A DNA stretch of 64,000 nucleotides from Candidatus Borkfalkia ceftriaxoniphila (GTDB lineage: Bacteria; Bacillota; Clostridia; Christensenellales; Borkfalkiaceae). The stretch spans positions 780,005 through 844,004 of the forward strand of contig NZ_SDOZ01000002.1 of the NCBI RefSeq assembly GCF_004134775.1, written 5' to 3'. Shown piece by piece: positions 9,709 through 17,307 of the stretch. The first letter of the stretch is position 1. Each line of letters opens with the position of its first letter. Made by a program: the position numbers and the translations under genes. Under the pieces are notes generated by a model. The model made no database searches. It was not told where the DNA came from and saw only the letters and a list, made by a program, of their open reading frames with translations.

Positions 9709-10697
9709 AATTGCCGCCCCTTTCTGTAAAAATGCGACATAGTATCATGAACGGATTTTTCCAGACTCAGAATTTCTTCCAGACGCCCTTTTATTTTTGC
9801 GCCCAACTGTTTATCGTAGCGGCGCATCACAATCGACTTTTGCGTTACGCCTAAAACGATGGATATATTATCAATAATCCGATCGATCAGAGCGGAAAGT
9901 TGCTTATCCTTTAAACACCGATCCAAACAATGCTTCTGAATCCGTTTCCTGTGGGCATATTCGCCGTAGAATACCGGAAGGGGTGCGGCATTTTCAAAAT
10001 ACCCCGCCTCGCGATCGTATATTTCCGACAAATGCGCGATCAGTTTCTTTAATATAGAATAACTTGCAGTAATTTCCTCGCTATAATTTTTGCCGATCAC
10101 GAGCGGCCGAACGCCCGTCTTCTTTTGTATTCGTTGAACGGCGACAACCATGCGTTGATTTTCTTTCCCGAAACTTCGGACTGCTCCGCGGAACGCCGTT
10201 TCAAGCAACTCGAAACCGATACGGCTCTCTCGGTAAATCTGGCTGTTCAGATACATATGTTCCATCGCGATAAATTCTTTTGCGCCCAGATCGAAACCGT
10301 ATAAGAGCAGATAATGAATGGTCGGCAATTTTTGATAGACGTCTTTGCGGTACGGCAATAAAGAAGCATCGACCGCGACGATGACGGGACGGTCCCGCCT
10401 GAGATGATACAAAGTATCCCGTACGACGTTCGCGCTGTCTCTCTTTGCCGTTACACGAATCCCCGTATATTCTTCCATTTCTGACGGGGAAAACAGTTCT
10501 AAGTCTTTGACTGCATACCCTTCTGTCTTCGGGTCATACGAATACAGCGGGAGATAATTCATCATAATAAAATTTTTATCGATGCCAAAATGAGCGTAGG
10601 CCGCGATCAGTTGATGGTAATAACAACTTCGGAAAAGATAACCGTTAAAAGGTTCTACGTTTTCCAGTTTTCGATACTCTTTACTCTGCGTTTTCAT
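9699..10697 (-). CDS. BtrH-like Cys/His acyltransferase-type protein (1)
   Basis: The 332-residue protein resembles the N-terminal domain of BtrH, the enzyme that moves the acyl side chain from its carrier protein to the aminoglycoside in butirosin synthesis. Visible hallmarks are Cys25 in FRSCYYHQL, the NYLPLYSYD strand, the RPVIVAVDASLLPY motif (about 103-116) and His128 in TIHYLLLYGFD, fitting the Cys-His papain-like arrangement. The C-terminal half is helical. I chose the ATG at 10697 because AAGGAGTGTCAAA directly precedes it, although an in-frame ATG exists at 10718. Two carrier proteins and an AMP-ligase in the same operon support carrier-dependent acyl transfer. The acceptor is unknown. 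Confidence 0.72.
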   Translation of the reverse strand: MKTQSKEYRKLENVEPFNGYLFRSCYYHQLIAAYAHFGIDKNFIMMNYLPLYSYDPKTEGYAVKDLELFSPSEMEEYTGIRVTAKRDSANVVRDTLYHLRRDRPVIVAVDASLLPYRKDVYQKLPTIHYLLLYGFDLGAKEFIAMEHMYLNSQIYRESRIGFELLETAFRGAVRSFGKENQRMVVAVQRIQKKTGVRPLVIGKNYSEEITASYSILKKLIAHLSEIYDREAGYFENAAPLPVFYGEYAHRKRIQKHCLDRCLKDKQLSALIDRIIDNISIVLGVTQKSIVMRRYDKQLGAKIKGRLEEILSLEKSVHDTMSHFYRKGRQLWE

Positions 10698-11046
10698 TTT
10701 GACACTCCTTATCTTCAAATAAACGAATTTTATACTTGTCAGGCATCAACACGGGTCCGAGAGAAACGCCGCCCGCCGTCGTATAAAGATCGTTGGATTC
10801 AAAATAAGCCCCGTCTTTGTCGGTGCCGACCTTCTTTTTGACCGTTACCTCCTCGACAATACAATCCCGAAAATCTTTTTTGAATCTTCTTTGCCCATGT
10901 TCGTCAACCGACGTAAATCGCAGATCCACGTAAGCGGTCATCATCAAGCCTATGCTTGTCCGATATTCCAGTTTTCCGACCATATAATCGATGGTGCCCT
11001 CCCGAACCTCGACATTGTGACGAACGCCTTCTTTCAGATAATACAC
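10681..11046 (-). CDS. Unknown small beta-rich protein
   Basis: The 121-residue product (MYYLKEGVRHNVEVREG...) has no signal, membrane segment or recognisable motif; predicted content is mostly beta strands with a charged tail (FEDKECQNENAE). Its start overlaps the carrier protein gene by 13 bases and its end overlaps the BtrH-like gene by 17 bases, so it is translationally embedded among the acyl-transfer genes. That position suggests a subunit or substrate of the acylation step. A secreted or structural role cannot be excluded. Confidence 0.6.
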   Translation of the reverse strand: MYYLKEGVRHNVEVREGTIDYMVGKLEYRTSIGLMMTAYVDLRFTSVDEHGQRRFKKDFRDCIVEEVTVKKKVGTDKDGAYFESNDLYTTAGGVSLGPVLMPDKYKIRLFEDKECQNENAE

Positions 11047-11294
11047 GTTATATCCTCCCTGCTTTTTTGTACCCTCGATAATAAATCTCTGACCGTACGA
11101 TATCCGTATACGTTCAATTCTTCATCTTTGAACTCGAAACCGAATGCTTCCTCCAACCCGACGATGACGGCGATGAAGGAAAGGCTGTCGAGATTCAGAT
11201 CTTTCAATTCCGTATCCAGTTCCGGCATTTCGCCGCCGTTACAATTTTGCCATACAATATTCCGCACCGTATTTTCCGCTTCCATATCCGTCAT
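11034..11294 (-). CDS. Acyl carrier protein (1)
   Basis: This 86-residue acidic helical protein carries the phosphopantetheine motif LDSLS, with Ser37 as the attachment site, followed by FIAVIVGLEEAFGFEF, the usual helix II of carrier proteins. The ATG at 11294 overlaps the ligase stop as ATGA, so translation is coupled; an in-frame extension to 11438 lies inside the ligase gene and is unlikely. It probably receives an aminoacyl or acyl group from the neighbouring AMP-forming ligase and presents it to a BtrH-like enzyme. No phosphopantetheinyl transferase gene is visible in the window, so a host enzyme must activate it. Confidence 0.85.
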   Translation of the reverse strand: MTDMEAENTVRNIVWQNCNGGEMPELDTELKDLNLDSLSFIAVIVGLEEAFGFEFKDEELNVYGYRTVRDLLSRVQKSREDITCII

Positions 11295-12592
11295 ACCGAT
11301 CTTCTCACTTTTCCGCTCGCCGTTTTCAAGAGGCTGCCGACGATCTCTATTTTCTGCGGCCGCGCAAACGAAGGTAATTTCGCAGCGCAAATTTCGAACG
11401 CTTCTTCTTTGGTGATTTCCGCGGCCATTTTCACGCACAGCCTCTTACCCAAAGCGCCGTCGTTTTCCGCATAGAACAGGCATTCCCGTACGCGTTCGTC
11501 TTGCTTTAAAAGCGTCTCCATCTCTTCGGGATATATATTTATACCGCTGCGGATGATCATGCCGTCGGCACGGCCGAGGATATAATAATATCCGTCTGCA
11601 TCGCGCCTGGCAATATCTCCCGTATCCAACCAGCCACCGACGATTTTTTGTTTCGTCAGACTTTCGTTTCCCAGATATCCGCGCATAATCCCGGGCGATC
11701 GCACAAACAGTCTTCCTTCGCATTGTCGTTCCCCCTCTAAACGCAATTCGACGTTTTCGATCGGTTTTCCGATCGAGCCGTACTTCGAGGCGAACATCTT
11801 CGGAGGCAATGCCGCCACGCGCGGAGAGGCTTCCGTAAGCCCGTAAACAGAATAAATATCCGCTTCGGGGAAAGCCGCGGCGAACCGTTCCGCATGTGCG
11901 GCGCTGAGTATCTCGCCCGATACGACGATTTTTTGCAGGACGCGCGCGTCTTCATTGAGAAAGGACGGCAATAAAAGATGCAGTAATGTGGGAGTAGCGC
12001 CGAATACTGTGATGCCCTGCGCCGCGATATACCTGACGATCCTCCGCGGCATAAAACTTTCCCCGTACAGATGGATCTCCGCCCCTTTATACAGGCCGTA
12101 TAAAAATTCCCCCGTGAGTACCGCGCAATGCATCAACGGCCGCGCGATCAGCATTTTGTCGGTTTCGTCGATCTCGAAATATCCGCCGATCGCTCGGAGA
12201 TTGGAAATAACGTTTTCGTGCGAAAGCATAGCCCCCTTCGGTTTTCCCGTACTGCCCGACGTAAACAGGATAAGCGCGATATCGCTGTCCATATCGTTCG
12301 CATTATGCTTTTCGAGTTCGCTGAGAATATTTTGGCAATAGTTTTCGCCATACGCTTTATTCAGAGGTACGACGATATTTTCCCGACGCAATCCTTTCAG
12401 TATCGAGATCGCCTGTTCAGCAAGACTGCCTTCCAGAACGGGCAGAATTTTTCTTTGCTTTCCGCCCTGTTCGACGATCTCCGTAAGTTGTGCGTAAGAT
12501 ATTCTTTCACTGCCGCAAACCAGAGCGGTTTTTTGTTTGAAAAACTCAAACCGATTCTTTAAAAATTTCCAGATATTCAAATACTTTTCCAT
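11291..12592 (-). CDS. AMP-forming acyl/aminoacyl ligase
   Basis: The 433-residue enzyme belongs to the ANL superfamily and should adenylate a carboxylic or amino acid and load it on a carrier protein. Core motifs are in order: the ATP loop ILFTSGSTGKPKGAML (about 110-125), VYGLTEAS, DTGDIARRD, GRADGMIIRSG and the C-terminal KTASGKVRR with the catalytic lysine. The N-terminal region is short compared with the usual 500 or so residues. It sits between two carrier-protein genes, overlapping one by 16 bases and the other by 4, which strongly suggests it charges one or both. BtrJ of butirosin synthesis is a functional parallel. The substrate cannot be read from the sequence. Confidence 0.87.
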   Translation of the reverse strand: MEKYLNIWKFLKNRFEFFKQKTALVCGSERISYAQLTEIVEQGGKQRKILPVLEGSLAEQAISILKGLRRENIVVPLNKAYGENYCQNILSELEKHNANDMDSDIALILFTSGSTGKPKGAMLSHENVISNLRAIGGYFEIDETDKMLIARPLMHCAVLTGEFLYGLYKGAEIHLYGESFMPRRIVRYIAAQGITVFGATPTLLHLLLPSFLNEDARVLQKIVVSGEILSAAHAERFAAAFPEADIYSVYGLTEASPRVAALPPKMFASKYGSIGKPIENVELRLEGERQCEGRLFVRSPGIMRGYLGNESLTKQKIVGGWLDTGDIARRDADGYYYILGRADGMIIRSGINIYPEEMETLLKQDERVRECLFYAENDGALGKRLCVKMAAEITKEEAFEICAAKLPSFARPQKIEIVGSLLKTASGKVRRSV

Positions 12593-12816
12593 GCCAATTC
12601 CACCAAATCCGAAACCGTTATAAGTTTTGCCGGGTCAAGATCTCCCTCGTCAAACGTGATATCGAGACGCTCTTCCATGTCCACGATGACGGCAACCAAC
12701 GAAAGCGAATCCAGACCGCAATCTTCTTTCAGCCTGTGGCTCATTTCTGCACGCGCTGTTTCGCAAATGTTTTGAAGCGATTCCTGAACGATCTTTTTTA
12801 GTTCAAACTTTTTCAT
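12577..12816 (-). CDS. Acyl carrier protein (2)
   Basis: A 79-residue carrier protein with the attachment motif LDSLS (Ser37) followed by LVAVIVDMEERLDITF. It is clearly related to carrier protein 1 but differs over most of its length, so the pair arose by an old duplication or by separate recruitment. It overlaps the ligase gene downstream and the second BtrH-like gene upstream. Two carriers with two BtrH-like proteins suggest two dedicated carrier-transferase pairs, or a two-step elongation like the glutamylation step in butirosin synthesis. This pairing is inference. Confidence 0.85.
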   Translation of the reverse strand: MKKFELKKIVQESLQNICETARAEMSHRLKEDCGLDSLSLVAVIVDMEERLDITFDEGDLDPAKLITVSDLVELAWKSI

Positions 12817-13585
12817 TTTTCTCCTTTGACATCAATTCTTCTATCCACTGTTTTTCCAAAATACAAAGTTTTTCTACGGCAGTTTTAAAATCTGTCTTCC
12901 GATGCCTTAAACGGCTGGCTTCAATGATCCCCGTGATTTTGCCCGTTTCATATATCAGATCATTTAACGATTTACTTTGCAATATGCAGTTGATTCTCTG
13001 CCTTGAAATTTTAAAGATCAACAGAGCATCGCGCAATCGCCGCAGATCGTTTCCGATTCCGCCGACGTCAGTTTCCCGATAGGGAACGCCTGCGATACTT
13101 TCTTTCAATTTTCTGTATTGCTCGGCGGGATCGCCCTTAAAATCAGATAAAATTCTGACGCTGATTTTAAAATCCGATAATGCGTCTATATCCTTTATGA
13201 GAACTTTTGAAGGCGGATAACAATCGTAAAATTCTCCTTCATACCCGAGCAGAAAATGATCGTCCCGCCAGGGCCGCAAGCCCGCGTTTTTATATTCGGG
13301 TTTAACGCGGTACATATAATATTGAAAAGCCGTATTTTTCTTGCACGGCAAATTTGAAAACTCCGCCATCTTTTTACGGGCGGCGATGCTCTGCACCCGT
13401 TCCAAACCGGCGTAAGACGCAAAATTAGTCTGCACGTTTTCCGTAAAATCAGAAATCAACCTGTGCAAAGGAATATAACTTTCCATAAACACTTCGTTTC
13501 GGTCGACATTGTGACGTTCAAACAATGCCAACAGATAGATCTCCACACAGGAAATCCCCAACGCTCTGCGTATCCTTTCAATCAT
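12803..13585 (-). CDS. BtrH-like protein (2), divergent
   Basis: The 260-residue product is a shortened, divergent relative of the BtrH-like protein encoded at 9699-10697. Matching elements are Cys13 in GISCVEIYLLALF, the strand EVFMESYIPLH (compare NFIMMNYLPLY) and His110 in RDDHFLLGYEG followed by an acidic residue in FYDCYPP. The Cys and His therefore occupy equivalent positions and an active enzyme is plausible. The middle segment that holds the VAVDASLLPY motif in the longer protein is missing or unrecognisable. It overlaps the nucleotidyltransferase gene by 8 bases and the carrier gene by 14. The similarity is by eye and should be read as moderate. Confidence 0.6.
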   Translation of the reverse strand: MIERIRRALGISCVEIYLLALFERHNVDRNEVFMESYIPLHRLISDFTENVQTNFASYAGLERVQSIAARKKMAEFSNLPCKKNTAFQYYMYRVKPEYKNAGLRPWRDDHFLLGYEGEFYDCYPPSKVLIKDIDALSDFKISVRILSDFKGDPAEQYRKLKESIAGVPYRETDVGGIGNDLRRLRDALLIFKISRQRINCILQSKSLNDLIYETGKITGIIEASRLRHRKTDFKTAVEKLCILEKQWIEELMSKEKNEKV

Positions 13586-14630
13586 ACTTCACCTCTGCGA
13601 TGCGCTGAAACAATCTTTTTTTCCATCCATCCGCAGGCTGACAGTCTTCCAATAAAAAGCGAAGCCTGTCGGTATCCTCAACGCGATCCAGAAACTCTAC
13701 CGTCCAAAAATATCTTTTGTTATTATTTTCGGGGTCGATTACCGTTTCGAGTTCCTGCGGCACCTCCGTTCCGATCCCGATCTCGGGAAATAACCGTTTG
13801 GCATGATACAGCGCATAATTGCATTCTTTCTCTATTCCCAGTTCCTCTGCCAAAGCCCTGAATCCGGGCACATCGATTTGCGGAAAAAGTTTGTATATAT
13901 CCAAATATTTATAGAGTTCGATATCCTTGTTTCTTTGCACCATACTCAAAACCGTCGCTTCCTTATAAAGATGCATACACAAAAACATAAAACAGTAACT
14001 TGGCGTCAGACCCGTTAATCCGTTTTCCAAAAGCGTTGTATTGCGCAAAAAACGATCCACTGTCCCGATATCCGACGAGGGCAGCCAGTCGAGCGAAAAA
14101 TTCAGATCTATTTCTATGAACGGTAACAACTTATCCCCCGTCAATTTAAGATACGGAGCGGTTTCCCCTCTGTTCATGCGCCGCGAAAGGATCTCTTTGC
14201 GGGAAAAACGTTCGAGTTTGCCGTTTCTGTACAGCCCCTGTGCAAATCCGAGAGATTCCAACAGTTTTCCTGCTCTCCCGACGTCTTGCGAAGATATCAA
14301 TATATCGATATCGTTACTTCCCCGTTCGCCCCGTTCGTACAGCGTTCCGCTCAATGCGGTTCCCTTTAAAAAGGCGTGTGCGATATTTTCCCGAACGAGG
14401 GCACTCTCGATTTCTTTAGCCGCCCTGAACAGATGCTCCTGCCGATATGCCTGATATTCTTTTTGTATGCCGAAATGCCTTTTGACCTGTGGAGGAAGAT
14501 TGTATTTTTCCAGTTTTCCCGCCAGATATCCCGATAGCCTGTGAAAATCGCAAAAGCCCATAAAATTGTACCAATCCATATTTTCAAGATCGAGGCTTTC
14601 CGTCCGTAAAAAATTCAGAATTATATTCAT
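13578..14630 (-). CDS. Nucleotidyltransferase-family protein (PF14907 type)
   Basis: This 350-residue protein matches the uncharacterised nucleotidyltransferase family often found in peptide and natural-product clusters. The signature is at about 90-125: AFLKGTALSGTLYERGERGSNDIDILI, in which the GS..DID motif would bind the metal. The rest is helical. Such proteins may transfer a nucleotide to a small molecule or protein; no substrate is established. It overlaps the kinase gene upstream by the ATGA junction and the second BtrH-like gene downstream by 8 bases. Together with the kinase it could form a phosphorylation/nucleotidylation pair. Confidence 0.75.
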   Translation of the reverse strand: MNIILNFLRTESLDLENMDWYNFMGFCDFHRLSGYLAGKLEKYNLPPQVKRHFGIQKEYQAYRQEHLFRAAKEIESALVRENIAHAFLKGTALSGTLYERGERGSNDIDILISSQDVGRAGKLLESLGFAQGLYRNGKLERFSRKEILSRRMNRGETAPYLKLTGDKLLPFIEIDLNFSLDWLPSSDIGTVDRFLRNTTLLENGLTGLTPSYCFMFLCMHLYKEATVLSMVQRNKDIELYKYLDIYKLFPQIDVPGFRALAEELGIEKECNYALYHAKRLFPEIGIGTEVPQELETVIDPENNNKRYFWTVEFLDRVEDTDRLRFLLEDCQPADGWKKRLFQRIAEVKYD

Positions 14631-15280
14631 ACGCGTTTCTCCTTGATTATTTTATCGTTCAAAACTTTTTCAACCCACTCATATGCCGTGTTCGGTGCCT
14701 GAGCGGTATCTAAAACGATAAATCCGTTCGAATGCGCCAGTTTTTTAAATTCTTCCGCTACGCGTTTCAATAAACGCTCGTCCAGATGTCTTGTCGCTTC
14801 GGCAGGTCTTGCCTTAATGCGTGATATCGCCAGTTCAGGCGGAACATACGCCAAAAATACCAGATCGGGTTTTAAAATGTGTTTTGCCGCCTGAAAAAAC
14901 CATTTTTCATTTTTATATCCCCTCGCCGACATATTGGCAACGCTGGTATAAATATATCTGTCGCATACGACCGTCTTGCCCGCTCTGAGCGCTGTTTCGA
15001 TTTCTTCAAAGCCGTGCTGCATTCTGTCGGAAAGCGTCAACAACTGCATGGCTCGATAGTCTACGTCCCGATTGTTTTTGCAGTACATCATTTTCTGAAA
15101 CAACTTTGTTTTTCTCGACATATCCGTCGGCTGTTTTGTGACGATGACGTTTTCCGCGCCGTATATCGATACCAAATAATCTTTGGCCATAGCGATCATG
15201 GTCGTCTTCCCGGCACCGTCCGTCCCCTCGAACACGATCAATTTACCCGGATAGCGTCGTCTTTTAAGTTTTACTTTCAT
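14627..15280 (-). CDS. Thymidylate-kinase-like P-loop kinase
   Basis: The 217-residue protein has the P-loop FEGTDGAGKTT (about 17-27), the DRY motif of dTMP kinases (CDRYIYTSVANMSARG, about 96-111) and a lid-like RPAEATRHLDERL segment (about 160). It is of normal length for dTMP kinase. The basic start (MKVKLKRRRYPGK) is unusual. Its placement in an acylation/toxin operon rather than beside DNA-metabolism genes suggests it may phosphorylate a different nucleoside-like or sugar substrate, or supply dTDP for the nucleotidyltransferase next door. It overlaps the membrane protein gene by 17 bases. Confidence 0.78.
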   Translation of the reverse strand: MKVKLKRRRYPGKLIVFEGTDGAGKTTMIAMAKDYLVSIYGAENVIVTKQPTDMSRKTKLFQKMMYCKNNRDVDYRAMQLLTLSDRMQHGFEEIETALRAGKTVVCDRYIYTSVANMSARGYKNEKWFFQAAKHILKPDLVFLAYVPPELAISRIKARPAEATRHLDERLLKRVAEEFKKLAHSNGFIVLDTAQAPNTAYEWVEKVLNDKIIKEKRV

Positions 15281-15722
15281 CCTTGTTAACCTCTGTTTGT
15301 TTTTTCAAAACGATCCGCGCGGCAGGTTTGTCAGCGGACGTTTCTTGTTCTGTTTCCGTCGCAACGGGCATATCCCCGTTTTTCGCCGTATTGTCCGTTA
15401 CACGCTTTTCCCCGAAAAACTTTTCGCATATCGCATAAATCGAAAGGCTTAAACCGGCGGAAGTAAGCGCAAGTACGGGGGTGTGCGCATTCCAATAAAC
15501 GCCGGGTTCAAAGACGAGTCCCGTTGCCAAAGCGGATACCGAAAATCCCAAGACGATCGGCAGCAACGTGATATATTTATTCAGATGAATACCCTTAGGT
15601 TCTAACTTCGTTGAAAGATGTTTGATCGGAATTTTAACGATACCCGTAAGAACGTTGATAATCAGCGCCAATACCACGGTATCGATTCCGTACGAATCGA
15701 TAACTTCCAAAATTTCCTGCAT
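15264..15722 (-). CDS. Small membrane protein, holin-like topology
   Basis: The 152-residue protein has about three hydrophobic segments (about 15-32, 50-70 and 82-100) and a charged, Pro/Thr/Glu-rich cytoplasmic-like tail (NTAKNGDMPVATETEQE...). No family is certain. Size, number of segments and hydrophilic tail resemble phage holins and tail-associated membrane proteins, so release of the toxin or anchoring of the biosynthetic complex are both possible. It is the first gene after a terminator hairpin; the ribosome binding site is AAGGAGAAATT before ATG 15722. Confidence 0.55.
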   Translation of the reverse strand: MQEILEVIDSYGIDTVVLALIINVLTGIVKIPIKHLSTKLEPKGIHLNKYITLLPIVLGFSVSALATGLVFEPGVYWNAHTPVLALTSAGLSLSIYAICEKFFGEKRVTDNTAKNGDMPVATETEQETSADKPAARIVLKKQTEVNKDESKT

Positions 15723-15740
15723 AATTTCTCCTTTTTCGTA

Positions 15741-15800
15741 AAATAAAAAAGCCCGGACAAATAAATTCCCCCTCTCAGGGTCATTCTATTTGTCCGGGCT
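15741..15800 (-). terminator. Intrinsic terminator or attenuator before the toxin operon
   Basis: A perfect 14-bp stem pairs 15750-15763 (AGCCCGGACAAATA) with 15787-15800, with an inner CCC/GGG pair, and on the minus strand it is followed directly by TTTTTATTTT. Only 18 bases separate the T-run from ATG 15722, and the ribosome binding site lies between. No promoter can fit there, so the downstream operon must be reached by read-through or by a promoter upstream of the hairpin. Either way the structure can control the operon. Confidence 0.85.
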
Positions 15801-15926
15801 TTCGCGGCTCTTTGACCGCCTGTGCCTCGTCACAAATTTGAGTTTCTTTTCGTTGTTCTCCGAATTCTGTTCATCGGCACGAACTCATTTTAAAAAGTAC
15901 TCGATATGTAATTTTTCATACGCTAT

Positions 15927-16097
15927 TCAGCCGCCCGGGTTAAAGTTTTTATCGACGATTTCCACTTTTAACTTTGTTTCATCTTTGTCGATGGTCACTT
16001 CACTCTTGCATTTTTTGCATTTGATTTTAAGATCCCGACTCTTTTCGATCTCGCAGATTTTAGCGCCGCAAGTGGGACAAAATACATTAGCAGACAT
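15927..16097 (-). CDS. Com-like zinc-ribbon small protein
   Basis: A 56-residue frame (MSANVFCPTCGAKICEIE...) has two CxxC pairs, Cys7/Cys10 and Cys27/Cys30, with KIKCKKCKS in the second, the pattern of Com-family zinc-binding regulators of Mu-like phages. The start overlaps the ImmA-type gene by 11 bases and is preceded by GAGGGGGTGGAGT. It ends with FNPGG and TGA at 15927. Com binds mRNA to allow translation of a masked gene; here an RNA- or DNA-binding role is inferred. A 126-base gap and then a terminator follow, which would be a logical target. Confidence 0.72.
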   Translation of the reverse strand: MSANVFCPTCGAKICEIEKSRDLKIKCKKCKSEVTIDKDETKLKVEIVDKNFNPGG

Positions 16098-16875
16098 ACT
16101 CCACCCCCTCTGAATTTTTTTGAAACACGATCGGCTGAACGCGTTTTTCTTTTAATATTTTCAGTTCCATCAACCTGTATTTGGCGGCAGTTCTGGACGT
16201 CGTGAATATCGAAGCGATCAGTCTGGGCAGATATTCACAGCATTCCCGATATACATCTCGCTCATAAGACGTAACGCAGTCTTTCTTGACACCGATCCCC
16301 CGCATTGCGTCGATCGCAACCATCCTCACGATCCTGCGGGGCAGTTTCATGCACGCAGAAAAATAATCGGCCTGCCATTCCGCCCAATCCTCATCCGTTG
16401 TTAGATTTTTAAATCTTGCAAACGTTTCACTCGTCCTGCAAACGATCGTTTTTCGATGATCAAAAAATCCCGAAACCGTTTCAGGCTGATGAAGGATACA
16501 ATGTCCGCCCTCGTGAAAACCTGTAAATTCATATCTTCCGCGCTGCTCTTCCGCCAATAAAAGGTTATCTATCAGCACTGTCTTTCCGCGTAGAAATATT
16601 TCTTCGATATTATCGTTGTCTTTATCGTATACGATAAGTTTCCCGCCGTTATAAACCACCATTCCCAATATTGAACCGTTGTTTGATAAATTTTCGTATC
16701 GAAGATGACAGCCTAAATACTGCTCTAAAAATTCGTCGGCACTCAAAGCAATCGGATCTTTTAAGGCTTGCGGCTTAAAGTCCTGCAGAACTGCGTCTGC
16801 GATGGTTTCTATATCCCGTTTCGATAACATCAGCCGCGATCCCTTTCGATATCTCTGCAAATCAAAATCGACCAT
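16087..16875 (-). CDS. ImmA/IrrE-family metallopeptidase
   Basis: The 262-residue protein carries the zinc-protease motif HEGGH (about residue 120, in FTGFHEGGHCILH) and a downstream Glu in EWQADYFSACMKLPR (about 168-182) that fits the third ligand. These proteases cleave a partner XRE repressor after DNA damage or another signal, as ImmA does with ImmR in ICEBs1. The gene overlaps its XRE neighbour by ATGA, the usual repressor-protease pair. The longer C-terminal part (185-262) is helical and may sense the signal. Confidence 0.88.
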   Translation of the reverse strand: MVDFDLQRYRKGSRLMLSKRDIETIADAVLQDFKPQALKDPIALSADEFLEQYLGCHLRYENLSNNGSILGMVVYNGGKLIVYDKDNDNIEEIFLRGKTVLIDNLLLAEEQRGRYEFTGFHEGGHCILHQPETVSGFFDHRKTIVCRTSETFARFKNLTTDEDWAEWQADYFSACMKLPRRIVRMVAIDAMRGIGVKKDCVTSYERDVYRECCEYLPRLIASIFTTSRTAAKYRLMELKILKEKRVQPIVFQKNSEGVEYVC

Positions 16876-17240
16876 CAGTCCCTCTTATTCCTTTCTTTCA
16901 TTGCATCAATAAAATTTTGCCACTCTTCCACGCCGGCGTTTACATCTTTTGCCGTTCTTAACGCCCGGATAATAATATCGTTTCCCTTAATATAATTCGG
17001 AATATCCTGCGCCAGGCTGTTGCGTTCCTCTGCAGCAAGATCATAGAGAAGCCGTTCCTCATCTACGGTCAAATCCAACGCATTGATGAGGTTATCCAAA
17101 ACATCTTTTTCCGGTGCCGCCCTTTTACCGTATTCAATATCGCTCAGATACTGCGCGGTGAACCCTGCTCTTAAAGCAAGTTCGCGCATACTGAGCCCTT
17201 TGGCGATTCTCTGTTTCTGTAAACTTTCGCCGAACGTCAT
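16875..17240 (-). CDS. XRE-family repressor
   Basis: The 121-residue protein begins with a classical helix-turn-helix: GESLQKQRIAKGLSMRELALRAGFTAQYLSDIEYGKRAAP (about 4-43). The C-terminal half (ERLLYDLAAEERNSLAQDI...) is helical. I chose ATG 17240 because GGAGGAGAAAAA lies immediately upstream, rather than the in-frame start at 17336, which would include the promoter. It is likely to repress its own promoter and perhaps the downstream operon until ImmA-type cleavage. Confidence 0.87.
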   Translation of the reverse strand: MTFGESLQKQRIAKGLSMRELALRAGFTAQYLSDIEYGKRAAPEKDVLDNLINALDLTVDEERLLYDLAAEERNSLAQDIPNYIKGNDIIIRALRTAKDVNAGVEEWQNFIDAMKERNKRD

Positions 17241-17307
17241 TTTTTCTCCTCCGATATTGACTTGCATTGACCGCTCTCTGTCAGCTATCTGCTTACAGAT
17301 TACTAAT

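Noticed and set aside
302..17240. Complete prophage
   Set aside because: XRE, ImmA, Com-like and holin-like genes recall phages, but no terminase, portal, capsid or tail genes are present in the window.
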